The notes under the pieces are model-generated. The model made no database searches, had not been told where the DNA came from, and saw only the letters and a list, made by a program, of their open reading frames with translations. This document shows, one piece after another, positions 50,996 through 60,235 of a DNA stretch of 64,000 nucleotides (position 1 is the first letter of the stretch; each line of letters opens with the position of its first letter). The stretch spans positions 6,262,001-6,326,000 of the forward strand of contig NZ_JACYXC010000001.1 in assembly GCF_016031615.1 (NCBI RefSeq), in the 5' to 3' direction. Source of the DNA: Streptomyces pactum (GTDB lineage Bacteria > Actinomycetota > Actinomycetes > Streptomycetales > Streptomycetaceae). The position numbers and the translations under genes were made by a program.

Positions 50996-52488
50996 CCGCG
51001 CACACCCGCCCCGGCCGGCCCGGCCCCGGCACCGCCGGGCCGTCCGGCCCGGCGACCGCCGTGGTCGTCGGCGGCGGGCTGGCCGGCACCGCCGCCGCGC
51101 TCGCCCTGGCCGACGCGGGCGTCCGCGTCACCCTGCTGGAGACCCGGCCCCGGCTGGGCGGCCTGGCCTTCTCCTTCCGCCGGCCGTCCCCCGCCGGCGA
51201 GCTGACCGTGGACAACGGGCAGCACGTCTTCCTGCGCTGCTGCACCGCCTACCGGTGGTTCCTGGACCGGATCGGCGGCACCCGGCTGGCCCCCCTCCAG
51301 GGCGCGCTGGACGTTCCGGTGCTGGACGCCGGCGCCCCCCGCCGGCCGCGGCTGGCCCGCATCCGCCGCAACGGGCTGCCGGTGCCGCTGCACCTGGCCG
51401 CCAGCCTCGCCGGGTACCGGCACCTGTCGCCCGCCGAGCGCGCCCGGGCCGGCCGCGCCGCCCTCGCGCTGCGCGGGCTCGACCCGCTCGACCCCGCCCT
51501 GGACGACACCGACTTCGCCGGCTGGCTGCGCCGCCAGGGCCAGAGCGCCCGGGCCGTGGAGGCGCTGTGGGACCTGGTGGGGGTGGCCACCCTCAACGCC
51601 ACCGCCCGGCAGGCCTCGCTCGGCCTGGCCGCCATGGTCTTCCGCACCGGGCTGCTCAGCGAGCCCGGTGCGGCCGACATCGGCTGGGCGCACGCCCCGC
51701 TCGGCGAGCTCCACCACACCCGGGCCGGCGCCGCCCTCGCCGATGCCGGCGTCCGTACCGAACTGCGCACCCGGGTTACCGCGCTCACCCGCGCCGCCGA
51801 CGGCCGCTGGCAGGTGGCCACCGAGCGCGGGGCGACCGGGCCCGGGCAGCTGACCGCCGACGCGGTCGTGCTGGCCGTACCCCAGCGGGAGGCCCACGAC
51901 CTGCTGCCCCCGGGCGCGCTGGAGGACCCCGGCCGGCTGCTGCGGATCGGCACCGCGCCGATCCTCAACCTGCACGTGGTCTACGACCGGAAGGTGCTGC
52001 GCCGCCCGTTCTTCGTGGCCATCGGCAGCCCGGTCCAGTGGGTGTTCGACCGCACCCGCTCCTCCGGGCTCGACCGCCTGCCCGGCGGCGCGGGAGCCCA
52101 GTACCTCGCGGTCTCGCAGTCCGCCGCCCACGACGACATCGACCGACCGGTCGGCGAACTGCGCCGGCGGTACCTGCCCGAGCTGGCCCGGCTGCTGCCG
52201 GCCGCCCGGGGCGCGACCGTCACGGACTTCTTCGTCACCCGCGAACGCGCCGCGACGTTCGCCCCCACTCCCGGCGTGGGGCGTCTGCGACCACACGCCG
52301 CCACCCAAGAGCCCGGCCTCCACCTGGCCGGGGCGTGGACGGCGACCGGCTGGCCCGCGACGATGGAAGGCGCCGTCCGCAGCGGTCTCACCGCCGCGGA
52401 CGGCGTTCTTGTCGGTCTGGGGCTCGGTCGCCGGCACCGGAACCCGCCGCCCGCCGCCGGCGGGCGGCTCGCCCAGGAGGCGGTATGA
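50992..52488 (+). CDS. hpnE: Hydroxysqualene dehydroxylase HpnE
   Basis: FAD-dependent reductase of 498 residues that removes the hydroxyl of hydroxysqualene to give squalene. The dinucleotide motif VVVGGGLAGTAAALALADAG is followed by LLETRPRLGGLAFSFRR (amine-oxidase/phytoene-desaturase fold), DNGQHVFLRCC near the flavin, and a C-terminal GLHLAGAWTATGWPATMEGA that closes the FAD site. The N-terminal roughly 20 residues are Gly/Pro-rich. ATG 50992 is preceded by the consensus AAGGAGGTGA. Its end overlaps the next gene by four bases. Confidence 0.95.
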   Translation: MTAHTRPGRPGPGTAGPSGPATAVVVGGGLAGTAAALALADAGVRVTLLETRPRLGGLAFSFRRPSPAGELTVDNGQHVFLRCCTAYRWFLDRIGGTRLAPLQGALDVPVLDAGAPRRPRLARIRRNGLPVPLHLAASLAGYRHLSPAERARAGRAALALRGLDPLDPALDDTDFAGWLRRQGQSARAVEALWDLVGVATLNATARQASLGLAAMVFRTGLLSEPGAADIGWAHAPLGELHHTRAGAALADAGVRTELRTRVTALTRAADGRWQVATERGATGPGQLTADAVVLAVPQREAHDLLPPGALEDPGRLLRIGTAPILNLHVVYDRKVLRRPFFVAIGSPVQWVFDRTRSSGLDRLPGGAGAQYLAVSQSAAHDDIDRPVGELRRRYLPELARLLPAARGATVTDFFVTRERAATFAPTPGVGRLRPHAATQEPGLHLAGAWTATGWPATMEGAVRSGLTAADGVLVGLGLGRRHRNPPPAAGGRLAQEAV

Positions 52489-53582
52489 GCACCAGCACAC
52501 AGAACAGAGGAGAGCCTGTGACCCCGGTGACCCCGGCAGTCCACACCGCGGGCGTCGCCGCGCTGCTGGAGCGCGGACGCGCCCTGACCACGCCGGTGCT
52601 GCGCGCCGTCGTGGCCCGGCTGGCGCCGCCCATGGACTCCGTCGCCGCCTACCACTTCGGCTGGATCGACGCCGAGGGCCGCCCCACCGCCGCGGACAGC
52701 GGCAAGGCCGTCCGCCCCGCCCTCGCGGTGCTCTCCGCGGAAGCGGCCGGGGCCCCCGCCGAGGCCGGCGTCCCCGGCGCGGTCGCGGTGGAGCTGGTGC
52801 ACAACTTCTCCCTCCTCCACGACGACCTGATGGACGGCGACGAACAGCGCCGGCACCGGGACACGGTGTGGAAGGTGCACGGACCGGCCCAGGCCATCCT
52901 GGTCGGCGACGCGCTCTTCGCGCTGGCCGGCGAGATACTGCTGGAGCTGGGCACCGTGGAGGCCGGCCGGGCCGCCCGGCGGCTGACCGCCGCCACCCGC
53001 AAGCTCATCGACGGCCAGGCCCAGGACCTCGCCTACGAGCACCGGGAACGGGTCTCGGTGGCGGAGTGCCTGGAGATGGAGGGGAACAAGACCGGCGCGC
53101 TGCTGGCCTGCGCCACCTCCATCGGCGCGGTGCTCGGCGGCGCCGACGACCGCACCGCCGACACCCTGGAGCGCTACGGCCACCACCTGGGCCTGGCCTT
53201 CCAGGCCGTGGACGACCTGCTCGGCATCTGGGGCGACCCGGTGGCCACCGGCAAACAGACCTGGAGCGACCTGCGTCAGCGCAAGAAGTCCCTGCCGGTG
53301 GTCGCCGCGCTCGCCGCCGACGGCCCCGCCTCCCGGGAACTGGCCCGGCTGCTGGCCGCCGACGCGGGCAAGTCCGACGCCGAGTTCATGGACTTCGACG
53401 AGGACCAGTTCGCCGCCCGGGCGGCCCTCATCGAACAGGCGGGCGGACGCGACTGGACCTCCCAGGAGGCCCGCCGCCAGCACGCCACCGCGGTCGCCGC
53501 GCTGGCGGAGGTGGAACTCCCCGAGCGGGTCCGGGCGGAGTTGACCGCACTCGCCGACTTCGTCGTGGTACGAGAGAGATGA
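52485..53582 (+). CDS. Polyprenyl (farnesyl) diphosphate synthase
   Basis: Trans-prenyltransferase that elongates isoprenoid diphosphates, here presumably supplying farnesyl diphosphate for HpnD. The 365-residue protein has the first Asp-rich motif LLHDDLMDGDEQRR and the second, FQAVDDLLGIWGDP, with SGKAVRPALAVL (isopentenyl-diphosphate binding) and a GNKTGALLACA segment. The position next to hpnE and shc is conserved in Streptomyces hopanoid operons. ATG 52485 follows CAGGAGGCGGT and overlaps the hpnE stop. Product length (C15 or C20) is not proven, as the chain-length residues before DDxxD need an alignment. Confidence 0.93.
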   Translation: MSTSTQNRGEPVTPVTPAVHTAGVAALLERGRALTTPVLRAVVARLAPPMDSVAAYHFGWIDAEGRPTAADSGKAVRPALAVLSAEAAGAPAEAGVPGAVAVELVHNFSLLHDDLMDGDEQRRHRDTVWKVHGPAQAILVGDALFALAGEILLELGTVEAGRAARRLTAATRKLIDGQAQDLAYEHRERVSVAECLEMEGNKTGALLACATSIGAVLGGADDRTADTLERYGHHLGLAFQAVDDLLGIWGDPVATGKQTWSDLRQRKKSLPVVAALAADGPASRELARLLAADAGKSDAEFMDFDEDQFAARAALIEQAGGRDWTSQEARRQHATAVAALAEVELPERVRAELTALADFVVVRER

Positions 53583-53697
53583 TCACCGTCAACCGCATAT
53601 AGCTCGCCGTCGCCGGCCGGTACCCGAGCCCCGCGCGGCCCGGGTGCCGGCCGACGGAAGCCCCATCACGGCAGAGATCCAACTGCAAGGGGAAGCC

Positions 53698-55683
53698 ATG
53701 ACAGCGACCACCGTCGAACCCTCCGAGACACCGTCCGAACCCGCGGTACGCACCGCGGCCCGGGCCGCCGCGGACCGCGCCGTGGCCCACCTGCTGGCCA
53801 GGCAGGACCCCGCCGGATGGTGGAAGGGCGACCTGGAGACCAACGTCACCATGGACGCCGAGGACCTGATGCTCCGCCAGTTCCTCGGCATCCCGGACAC
53901 CCGCGTCCTGGCCGCCGCCGCCCGCCACATCCGCTCCCGGCAGCGCGACGACGGTGCCTGGCCCACCTTCCACGGCGGCCCCGGTGACCTGTCCGCCACC
54001 ATCGAGGCGTACGTCGCCCTGCGGCTGGCCGGCGACCCGGCCGGTGCCCCGCACATGGCCGCCGCCTCCGCCTGGGTCCGGGAGCGCGGGGGGATCGCCC
54101 GGTCCCGCGTCTTCACCCGGATCTGGCTCGCGCTCTTCGGCTGGTGGCGCTGGGAGGACCTGCCGGAACTGCCCCCCGAGATGATCTTCCTGCCCACCTG
54201 GGTGCCGCTCAACATCTACGACTTCGGCTGCTGGGCCCGGCAGACCATCGTGCCGCTGACCATCGTCTCCGCCCTGCGGCCGGTCCGCCCGGCGCCCTTC
54301 GCGCTCGACGAACTGCACGCGGCCGCCGGCCCCGCGCCGGCCCCGGGCACCGGCTGGGACGGGGTCTTCCAGCGCCTGGACCGGCTGCTGCACGCCTACC
54401 ACAAGGTCCCGCTCCGCCCGCTGCGCCGGGCCGCGCTCCGCTCCGCCACCCGCTGGATCATCGAACGGCAGGAGAACGACGGCTGCTGGGGCGGCATCCA
54501 GCCGCCGGCCGTGTACTCCGTCATCGCCCTCCACCTGATGGGCTACGACCTGGACCACCCGGTGCTGCGCGCCGGACTGGAGTCGCTGGACCGCTTCGCG
54601 GTGTGGCGCGAGGAACCGGCGGACGGCGGGCCCGCCGACGGCGCCGGCACCCCGGGCCGCACCGCCGAGGTCCGCATGGTGGAGGCGTGCCAGTCCCCGG
54701 TGTGGGACACCTGCCTGGCCGCCATCGCGCTCGCCGACGCCGGGCTGCCCGCGGACCACCCGGCCCTGGTGAAGGCCGCCGACTGGATGCTGGACGAGCA
54801 GATCACCCGGCCCGGGGACTGGACGGTGCGCCGCCCCGGCCTGCCGCCCGGCGGCTGGGCGTTCGAGTTCCACAACGACAACTACCCCGACATCGACGAC
54901 ACCGCCGAGGTGGTGCTGGCGCTGCGCCGCATCGACCACCCCGACCCCGCCCGGGTGGACACCGCGGTGGCGCGCGCCACCCGCTGGAACCTGGGCATGC
55001 AGTCCCGCGACGGCGCCTGGGGCGCGTTCGACGTGGACAACACCAGCCCGTTCCCCAACCGGCTGCCGTTCTGCGACTTCGGCGAGGTGATCGACCCGCC
55101 CTCGGCGGACGTCACCGCGCACGTGGTGGAGATGCTCGCCTGGGAGGGCCTGGCCGACGACCCGCGCACCCGGCGCGGCATCGCCTGGCTGCTGGCCGAA
55201 CAGGAGAGCGACGGTTCGTGGTTCGGGCGCTGGGGCACCAACTACGTCTACGGCACCGGCTCGGTCGTCCCCGCCCTCATCGCCGCCGGACTGCCCGCCT
55301 CCCACCCGGCCGTCCGGCGTGCCGTCGGCTGGCTGGAGCGGGTGCAGAACGACGACGGCGGCTGGGGCGAGGACCAGCGCTCCTACCCCGACCCGGCGAA
55401 CTGGCGCGGCCGCGGAGCCTCCACCGCCTCGCAGACCGCCTGGGCGCTGCTCGCCCTGCTCGCCGCCGGTGAGCGGGACGGCCGGGCCGTGGAGCGCGGC
55501 ATCGCCTGGCTGACCGCCACCCAGACCCCGGACGGCACCTGGGACGAGCCGTACTTCACCGGCACCGGCTTCCCCTGGGACTTCTCCATCAACTACCACC
55601 TCTACCGTCAGGTGTTCCCGGTCACCGCGCTCGGCCGCTACCTGCACGGGGAGCCGCACCGTCCCCGGCCGCGGAGCGCCTGA
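53698..55683 (+). CDS. shc: Squalene-hopene cyclase
   Basis: Membrane-associated triterpene cyclase of 661 residues turning squalene into hop-22(29)-ene and hopan-22-ol. The catalytic acid motif DIDDTAEV (D-x-D-D) is intact. Several QW repeats are visible (QDPAGWWKGDL, QRDDGAWPTF, RQENDGCWGG, QSRDGAWGAF, EQESDGSWFG, VQNDDGGWGED). PGGWAFEFHNDNYPDIDD surrounds the active site. ATG 53698 has AAGGGGAAGCC upstream. A 115-base gap after the prenyl synthase, containing only a 7-codon ORF, precedes it. Its stop overlaps hpnG. Confidence 0.97.
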   Translation: MTATTVEPSETPSEPAVRTAARAAADRAVAHLLARQDPAGWWKGDLETNVTMDAEDLMLRQFLGIPDTRVLAAAARHIRSRQRDDGAWPTFHGGPGDLSATIEAYVALRLAGDPAGAPHMAAASAWVRERGGIARSRVFTRIWLALFGWWRWEDLPELPPEMIFLPTWVPLNIYDFGCWARQTIVPLTIVSALRPVRPAPFALDELHAAAGPAPAPGTGWDGVFQRLDRLLHAYHKVPLRPLRRAALRSATRWIIERQENDGCWGGIQPPAVYSVIALHLMGYDLDHPVLRAGLESLDRFAVWREEPADGGPADGAGTPGRTAEVRMVEACQSPVWDTCLAAIALADAGLPADHPALVKAADWMLDEQITRPGDWTVRRPGLPPGGWAFEFHNDNYPDIDDTAEVVLALRRIDHPDPARVDTAVARATRWNLGMQSRDGAWGAFDVDNTSPFPNRLPFCDFGEVIDPPSADVTAHVVEMLAWEGLADDPRTRRGIAWLLAEQESDGSWFGRWGTNYVYGTGSVVPALIAAGLPASHPAVRRAVGWLERVQNDDGGWGEDQRSYPDPANWRGRGASTASQTAWALLALLAAGERDGRAVERGIAWLTATQTPDGTWDEPYFTGTGFPWDFSINYHLYRQVFPVTALGRYLHGEPHRPRPRSA

Positions 55684-56360
55684 TGCCCGCCGGCCCGGCC
55701 GGGCAGGGCACCGCCGCACCGCTGCTGATCGCCTGCGCGCTCGGCATCGAACGGCTCGCGCTGCGCGGCGGCGGGCGGGCTGCGGCCCCGGCTCCGGTCC
55801 CGGTCACCGTGGTGCGCACCGGCATGGGGCCGCGGGCCGCCGACCGGGCGGTGACCCGGGCCCTGGACACCGGTGGGGCCGCGGCGGCCACCGCGGTCAT
55901 CGCCACCGGTTTCTGCGCCGGGCTGGCCCGCGGCATGCACCCCGGCGACCTGGTGGTCGCCGACGAGACCCGGGGCCCGGACGGCCGTACCCGGTGCACC
56001 GGCGGCGACGTGCTCACCGCCGCCCTCGCCGAACTGGTCCGCGGCCACCCGCGGCGCACCGTGCACACCGGTCCGGTGGCCGGCTCCGACCACGTGGTGC
56101 GCGGTGCCGAGCGCGCCGCGCTGCGGGCCACCGGCGCGATCGCGGTGGACATGGAGTCCGCCGCCACCCTGCGGGCCGCGGTGCGCGCCGGCCCCCGCCC
56201 GGTTGCCGCCGTCCGGGTGGTCGTGGACGCCCCGGAACACGAGCTCCTGCGCATCGGCACCGTGCGCGGTGGAATATCGGCTTTCCGTGTCCTGCGCGCA
56301 GTGCTCCCGGCCTTTTACGAATGGCACCGCTCCGAAGCCGCTCCCCAGGAGGTGAGCTAG
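55683..56360 (+). CDS. hpnG: Hopanoid nucleosidase/phosphorylase HpnG
   Basis: Removes adenine from adenosylhopane to give (phospho)ribosylhopane in side-chain elaboration. The 225-residue protein has the purine-nucleoside-phosphorylase fold: VVRTGMGPRAADRAV, VIATGFCAGLARGMHPGDLV, and the active-site AIAVDMESAATLRAA (the M-E-S triad that contacts ribose). ATG 55683 overlaps the shc stop (TGATG). It ends with AGGAGGTGAGCTAG, whose first part is the ribosome-binding site of hpnH. Confidence 0.92.
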   Translation: MPAGPAGQGTAAPLLIACALGIERLALRGGGRAAAPAPVPVTVVRTGMGPRAADRAVTRALDTGGAAAATAVIATGFCAGLARGMHPGDLVVADETRGPDGRTRCTGGDVLTAALAELVRGHPRRTVHTGPVAGSDHVVRGAERAALRATGAIAVDMESAATLRAAVRAGPRPVAAVRVVVDAPEHELLRIGTVRGGISAFRVLRAVLPAFYEWHRSEAAPQEVS

Positions 56361-57386
56361 ATGGCCATGCCGCTCCGTCAGTCCATCCGGGTCGCGACGT
56401 ATCTCTTCGACCAGAAGGTGATCCGCCGGCGCGACAAGTTCCCGCTGATCGTGGAACTGGAACCGCTCTACGCCTGCAACCTCAAGTGCGAGGGCTGCGG
56501 GAAGATCCAGCACCCGGCGGGCGTGCTCAAGCAGCGCATGCCGGTGGCCCAGGCGGTCGGCGCGGTGCTGGAGTGCGGCGCCCCCATGGTCTCCATCGCC
56601 GGTGGCGAACCGCTGATGCACCCGCAGATCGACGAGATCGTACGCCAGCTGGTGGAACGGCGGCGCTACGTCTTCCTGTGCACCAACGCGGTGCTGCTGC
56701 GCAAGAAGATGGACCTGTTCACCCCCTCCCCGTACTTCGCGTTCGCCGTCCACATCGACGGGCTGCGGGAACGGCACGACGAGTCGGTCGCCAAGGAGGG
56801 CGTCTTCGACGAGGCGGTGGCCGCCATCAAGGAGGCCAAGCGGCGCGGCTTCCGGGTCACCACCAACTCCACCTTCTTCAACACCGACACCCCGCAGACG
56901 GTGGTCGAGGTGCTCAACTTCCTCAACGACGAGCTGAAGGTGGACGAGATGATGATCTCGCCCGCCTACGCCTACGAGAAGGCGCCCGTCCAGCACCACT
57001 TCCTCGGCGTCGAGCAGACCCGCGAGCTGTTCCGCAAGGCGTTCGCGGGCGGCAACCGGCGGCGCTGGCGGCTCAACCACAGCCCGCTCTTCCTGGACTT
57101 TCTGGAGGGCCGCACCGACTTCCCGTGCACCGCCTGGGGCATCCCCAACTACTCCGTCTTCGGCTGGCAGCGCCCCTGCTACCTGATGGCCGACGGATAC
57201 GTGCCCACCTACCGCCGGCTGGTGGAGGAGACCGACTGGGACGCGTACGGGCGCGGGAAGGACGCCCGCTGCGACAACTGCATGGCCCACTGCGGGTACG
57301 AGCCCACCGCGGTGCTCGCCACCATGGGGTCGCTCAAGGAGTCGCTGCGCGCCGCCCGCGAGACCATCGGCGGCAACCGGGGCTGA
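56361..57386 (+). CDS. hpnH: Adenosyl-hopene transferase HpnH (radical SAM)
   Basis: Radical SAM enzyme of 341 residues that attaches the 5'-deoxyadenosyl group to hopene, the first step toward C35 hopanoids. The [4Fe-4S] motif CNLKCEGC (C-x3-C-x2-C) is near residue 33. VSIAGGEPLMHPQID is the SAM-binding GGEP motif. A C-terminal Cys cluster (RCDNCMAHCGYEPTA) marks the HpnH extension. The N-terminal MPLRQSIRVATYLFDQKVIRR is typical of HpnH. The ATG immediately follows the hpnG stop. Next in the operon comes an aminotransferase after a roughly 100-base gap. Confidence 0.96.
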   Translation: MAMPLRQSIRVATYLFDQKVIRRRDKFPLIVELEPLYACNLKCEGCGKIQHPAGVLKQRMPVAQAVGAVLECGAPMVSIAGGEPLMHPQIDEIVRQLVERRRYVFLCTNAVLLRKKMDLFTPSPYFAFAVHIDGLRERHDESVAKEGVFDEAVAAIKEAKRRGFRVTTNSTFFNTDTPQTVVEVLNFLNDELKVDEMMISPAYAYEKAPVQHHFLGVEQTRELFRKAFAGGNRRRWRLNHSPLFLDFLEGRTDFPCTAWGIPNYSVFGWQRPCYLMADGYVPTYRRLVEETDWDAYGRGKDARCDNCMAHCGYEPTAVLATMGSLKESLRAARETIGGNRG

Positions 57387-57490
57387 ACCGGATAACGACG
57401 GACCCACGACGTGGGCCGGGTCACCGCGGCGGCGCCGCGGCGGAGCCGGCCGGCCGCCCCCGGTCATTGCCCGCCGGGGACGGTTCGGGC

Positions 57491-58957
57491 GTGGCCCGGG
57501 CCGCCGCCGGCCGGGGCCGATGGGACCGCCGGGGTCACCGGGAACGCTCGCCGGGGCCGGGTACGCGGGGACCGGCCGCCGGGTTCGACCTGCGGGCGCT
57601 GCTCGCCGAACGCGGGGCGGAGCGGTACGAGCTGCACAGCCGGTACCTCAACCACCAGTTGCCCCGCATGCTGCGCACCCTCGGCTTCGACAAGGTGTAC
57701 GAGCGGGCCGAGGGCGCCTACTTCTGGGACGCCGAGGGCCACGACTACCTCGACATGCTCGCCGGGTTCGGCGTGATGGGCCTGGGCCGTCACCACCCGG
57801 TGGTCCGTCAGGCGCTGCACGACGTCCTGGACGCCTCGACGGCCGACCTGACCCGCTTCGACTGCCCGCCGCTGCCCGGCCTGCTGGCCGAGCGGCTGCT
57901 GCGCCACGCGCCCCACCTGGACCGGGTCTTCTTCGGCAACAGCGGCTCCGAGGCGGTGGAGACCGCGCTGAAGTTCGCCCGCCGCGCCACCGGCCGGCCG
58001 CGGGTGCTGTACTGCGCGCACGCCTTCCACGGCCTGACCACCGGCTCGCTGTCGGTCAACGGCGAGGCCGGCTTCCGCGACGGCTTCGGCCCGCTGCTCC
58101 CCGACACCGCGATCGAGCTGGGCGACCTGGACGCGCTCGAACGCGAGCTGCGGCGCGGGGACGTGGCGGCGTTCGTGGTGGAGCCGGTCCAGGGCAAGGG
58201 CGTGCACACCCCGCCGCCGGGCTTCCTGTACGCCGCGCAGGAGCTGCTCCACCGGCACAAGGCGCTGCTCATCGCCGACGAGGTGCAGACCGGCATGGGC
58301 CGTACCGGCGCCTTCTTCGCCTACCAGCACGAGGACGGCGTCGAGCCGGACCTGGTCTGCCTGGCCAAGTCCCTCTCCGGCGGCTACGTCCCGGTGGGCG
58401 CCACGCTGGGCAAGGACTGGATCTTCAAGAAGGTGTACTCCTCCATGGACCGGGTGCTGGTGCACTCCACCAGCTTCGGCGGCGGCGCCCAGGCCATGGC
58501 GGCGGGCCTGGCGGTGCTGGCGGTGATGGAGGACGAGCAGATCGTCGCCAACGCCCGGCTCACCGGGGAGCTGTTGCGCTCCCGGCTCGCCGCCCTGGTG
58601 GGCCGTTACGAGCTGCTGCACGAGGTGCGGGGCCGCGGACTGATGATCGGCATCGAGTTCGGCCGCCCGGCCTCGCTGAAACTGCGCAGCCGCTGGGCGA
58701 TGCTCCAGGCGGCCCGCAAGGGGCTGTTCGCGCAGATGGTGGTGGTGCCGCTGCTGCGGCGCCACCGCATCCTCACCCAGGTCTCCGGGGACCACATGGA
58801 GGTCATCAAGCTGATCCCGCCCCTGATCATCGGGGAGCGCGAGGTGGACCGGTTCGTGACCGCGTTCACCTCGGTGATGGACGACGCGCACGCCGGCGGC
58901 GGGCTGATGTGGGAGTTCGGCCGCACGCTGATGAAGCAGGCGGTGGCGAACCGCTGA
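57491..58957 (+). CDS. Hopanoid aminotransferase (class III, PLP-dependent)
   Basis: Class III PLP aminotransferase expected to convert the ribosylhopane-derived aldehyde to aminobacteriohopanetriol (the HpnO-type step). FGNSGSEAVETALKFARRAT binds the cofactor phosphate, LIADEVQTGMGRTG carries the PLP-contacting Asp, and LAKSLSGGYVPVGA has the Schiff-base Lys. The C-terminus (GLFAQMVVVPLLRRHRILTQ) is hydrophobic, suiting a lipid substrate. The start is uncertain: GTG 57491 is the best in-frame start upstream of FDLRALLAERGAERY, but its first roughly 35 residues are low-complexity and no strong ribosome-binding site is seen. ispG and dxs, often found between hpnH and this gene in Streptomyces, are absent. 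Confidence 0.87.
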   Translation: MARAAAGRGRWDRRGHRERSPGPGTRGPAAGFDLRALLAERGAERYELHSRYLNHQLPRMLRTLGFDKVYERAEGAYFWDAEGHDYLDMLAGFGVMGLGRHHPVVRQALHDVLDASTADLTRFDCPPLPGLLAERLLRHAPHLDRVFFGNSGSEAVETALKFARRATGRPRVLYCAHAFHGLTTGSLSVNGEAGFRDGFGPLLPDTAIELGDLDALERELRRGDVAAFVVEPVQGKGVHTPPPGFLYAAQELLHRHKALLIADEVQTGMGRTGAFFAYQHEDGVEPDLVCLAKSLSGGYVPVGATLGKDWIFKKVYSSMDRVLVHSTSFGGGAQAMAAGLAVLAVMEDEQIVANARLTGELLRSRLAALVGRYELLHEVRGRGLMIGIEFGRPASLKLRSRWAMLQAARKGLFAQMVVVPLLRRHRILTQVSGDHMEVIKLIPPLIIGEREVDRFVTAFTSVMDDAHAGGGLMWEFGRTLMKQAVANR

Positions 58958-59170
58958 CCGCCGCGGTCCCGGGCGGCCACCGCCGGGCTGGGCCGTCACC
59001 GGACCCGGCCGCCGGGCCGGCGCCCGCCCGCTCCCGGTGTCCGCCGGCGCCCGGTCGCCCGCGGTGTCCGCCGGTCGCGGGGGTCCGGTCGTCCGCCAGG
59101 TTTGTCGGCCGCCGGGGGGCCGGACGTCCGCGGGCCCGCCGGCCGCCGCTGCCCCGGGGCGGCGCCCGGG

Positions 59171-59980
59171 TCAGTCGGTGAGCAGCCGCTGCCGCAGCCG
59201 TTCCCGCTTCGCCGCGTCCAGTCCCAGGCCGCGGGCAAGGTAGTTCTCGGTGCCGCCCCAGAACTCCTCGATCTCCGCGTACGCCGAGGCCAGGTACTCC
59301 TTCCGGGCGTCGAAGAGCGGACCGAGCAGCTCCATGACCTCGGGCGACAGCGCGTCGGGGGCGGTGGAGGAGCGCCAGACGCGGTAGCGGCGGTGCGCGG
59401 CGGCCGATTCCAGGTAGTCCGCCTCGATCGCCGCCGGCTCCACCCCCAGGGCGAGCAGGATGACCACGACCGACAGCCCGGCCCGGTCCTTCCCGGCCGA
59501 GCAGTGCAGCAGCGCCGGGTGGCTGTCGTCGGCGATCTCGGTGAGCAGCCGGGCGTGCTCGGCGGTCCGGGTCCGGATGATCTGCCGGTACGAGGCGACC
59601 ATCCGCCCCGCGGCCCTGCCCTCCGCCAGCAGCTCCCGCAGCGTGGCCAGGTCGCCCTCCCGCACCATGGTCCAGAAGCCCGCACCGTCCGCCGGGTCGC
59701 TCAGCGGGAGGTTGAGGTTGCGCACCCCGGCCAGCGTCACGTCCGGCCCCTCCAGCGCGATGTCGGCCGCGTTGCGGAAGTCGAAGACGGTGTGCAGCCC
59801 CAGGCCGCCGAGGAACGCCGCGTCCTCCGCCGTGGCGTGGGCCAGATGACCGCTGCGGAACAGCACGCCCGGCCGCACCCGGCGGCCGTCCACGGTGGGC
59901 AGGCCGCCCACGTCCCGGAAGTTCCGGACCCCGGTCAGCACGGGCTCGGCCGACGGGACCTGCGGTATCTGCTGCGTCAC
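59171..59980 (-). CDS. Tyrosine-protein phosphatase (dual-specificity-like, Y_phosphatase3 type)
   Basis: A 269-residue cytosolic phosphatase. The P-loop HCSAGKDRAGL (Cys and Arg of CX5R) is near residue 157. NFRDVGGLPT and PGVLFRSGHLA at the N-terminus are hallmarks of the bacterial PtpB/Y_phosphatase3 family. The substrate may be phosphotyrosine or phosphoinositide. GTG 59980 has GAGGAGCACCC upstream; the longer frame reaching 60184 is not needed. It diverges from the SGNH hydrolase gene, with a 255-base gap that is AT-richer near 60180-60230. Confidence 0.9.
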   Translation of the reverse strand: MTQQIPQVPSAEPVLTGVRNFRDVGGLPTVDGRRVRPGVLFRSGHLAHATAEDAAFLGGLGLHTVFDFRNAADIALEGPDVTLAGVRNLNLPLSDPADGAGFWTMVREGDLATLRELLAEGRAAGRMVASYRQIIRTRTAEHARLLTEIADDSHPALLHCSAGKDRAGLSVVVILLALGVEPAAIEADYLESAAAHRRYRVWRSSTAPDALSPEVMELLGPLFDARKEYLASAYAEIEEFWGGTENYLARGLGLDAAKRERLRQRLLTD

Positions 59981-60235
59981 GGGTGCTCCTCGGGTTGGCT
60001 CGTCGGGGTCCCTCGCCTGGCTGCCGCCGACGACAGGCACGGCTGTTCGACGACCATACGACACGGGGCGCCGCAGGTCAGGGTGGCGGACACCACCTGG
60101 TCGGCAGGAGCGGACGGTCACCGGGCCCCGGTCGTATTCCGGTTCGGCGAAATCCGGCAGGTGGGATAGATCACCCCTCGTCAACCACCGGTTACGGTGG
60201 CGTAGGTCACTTATTCAAGAGGATGATGTCCCGAC

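Noticed and set aside
53579..53602. Seven-codon ORF overlapping the stop of the polyprenyl synthase gene (MITVNRI)
   Set aside because: Too short, no context beyond the chance ATGA overlap, and it does not reach the shc start.
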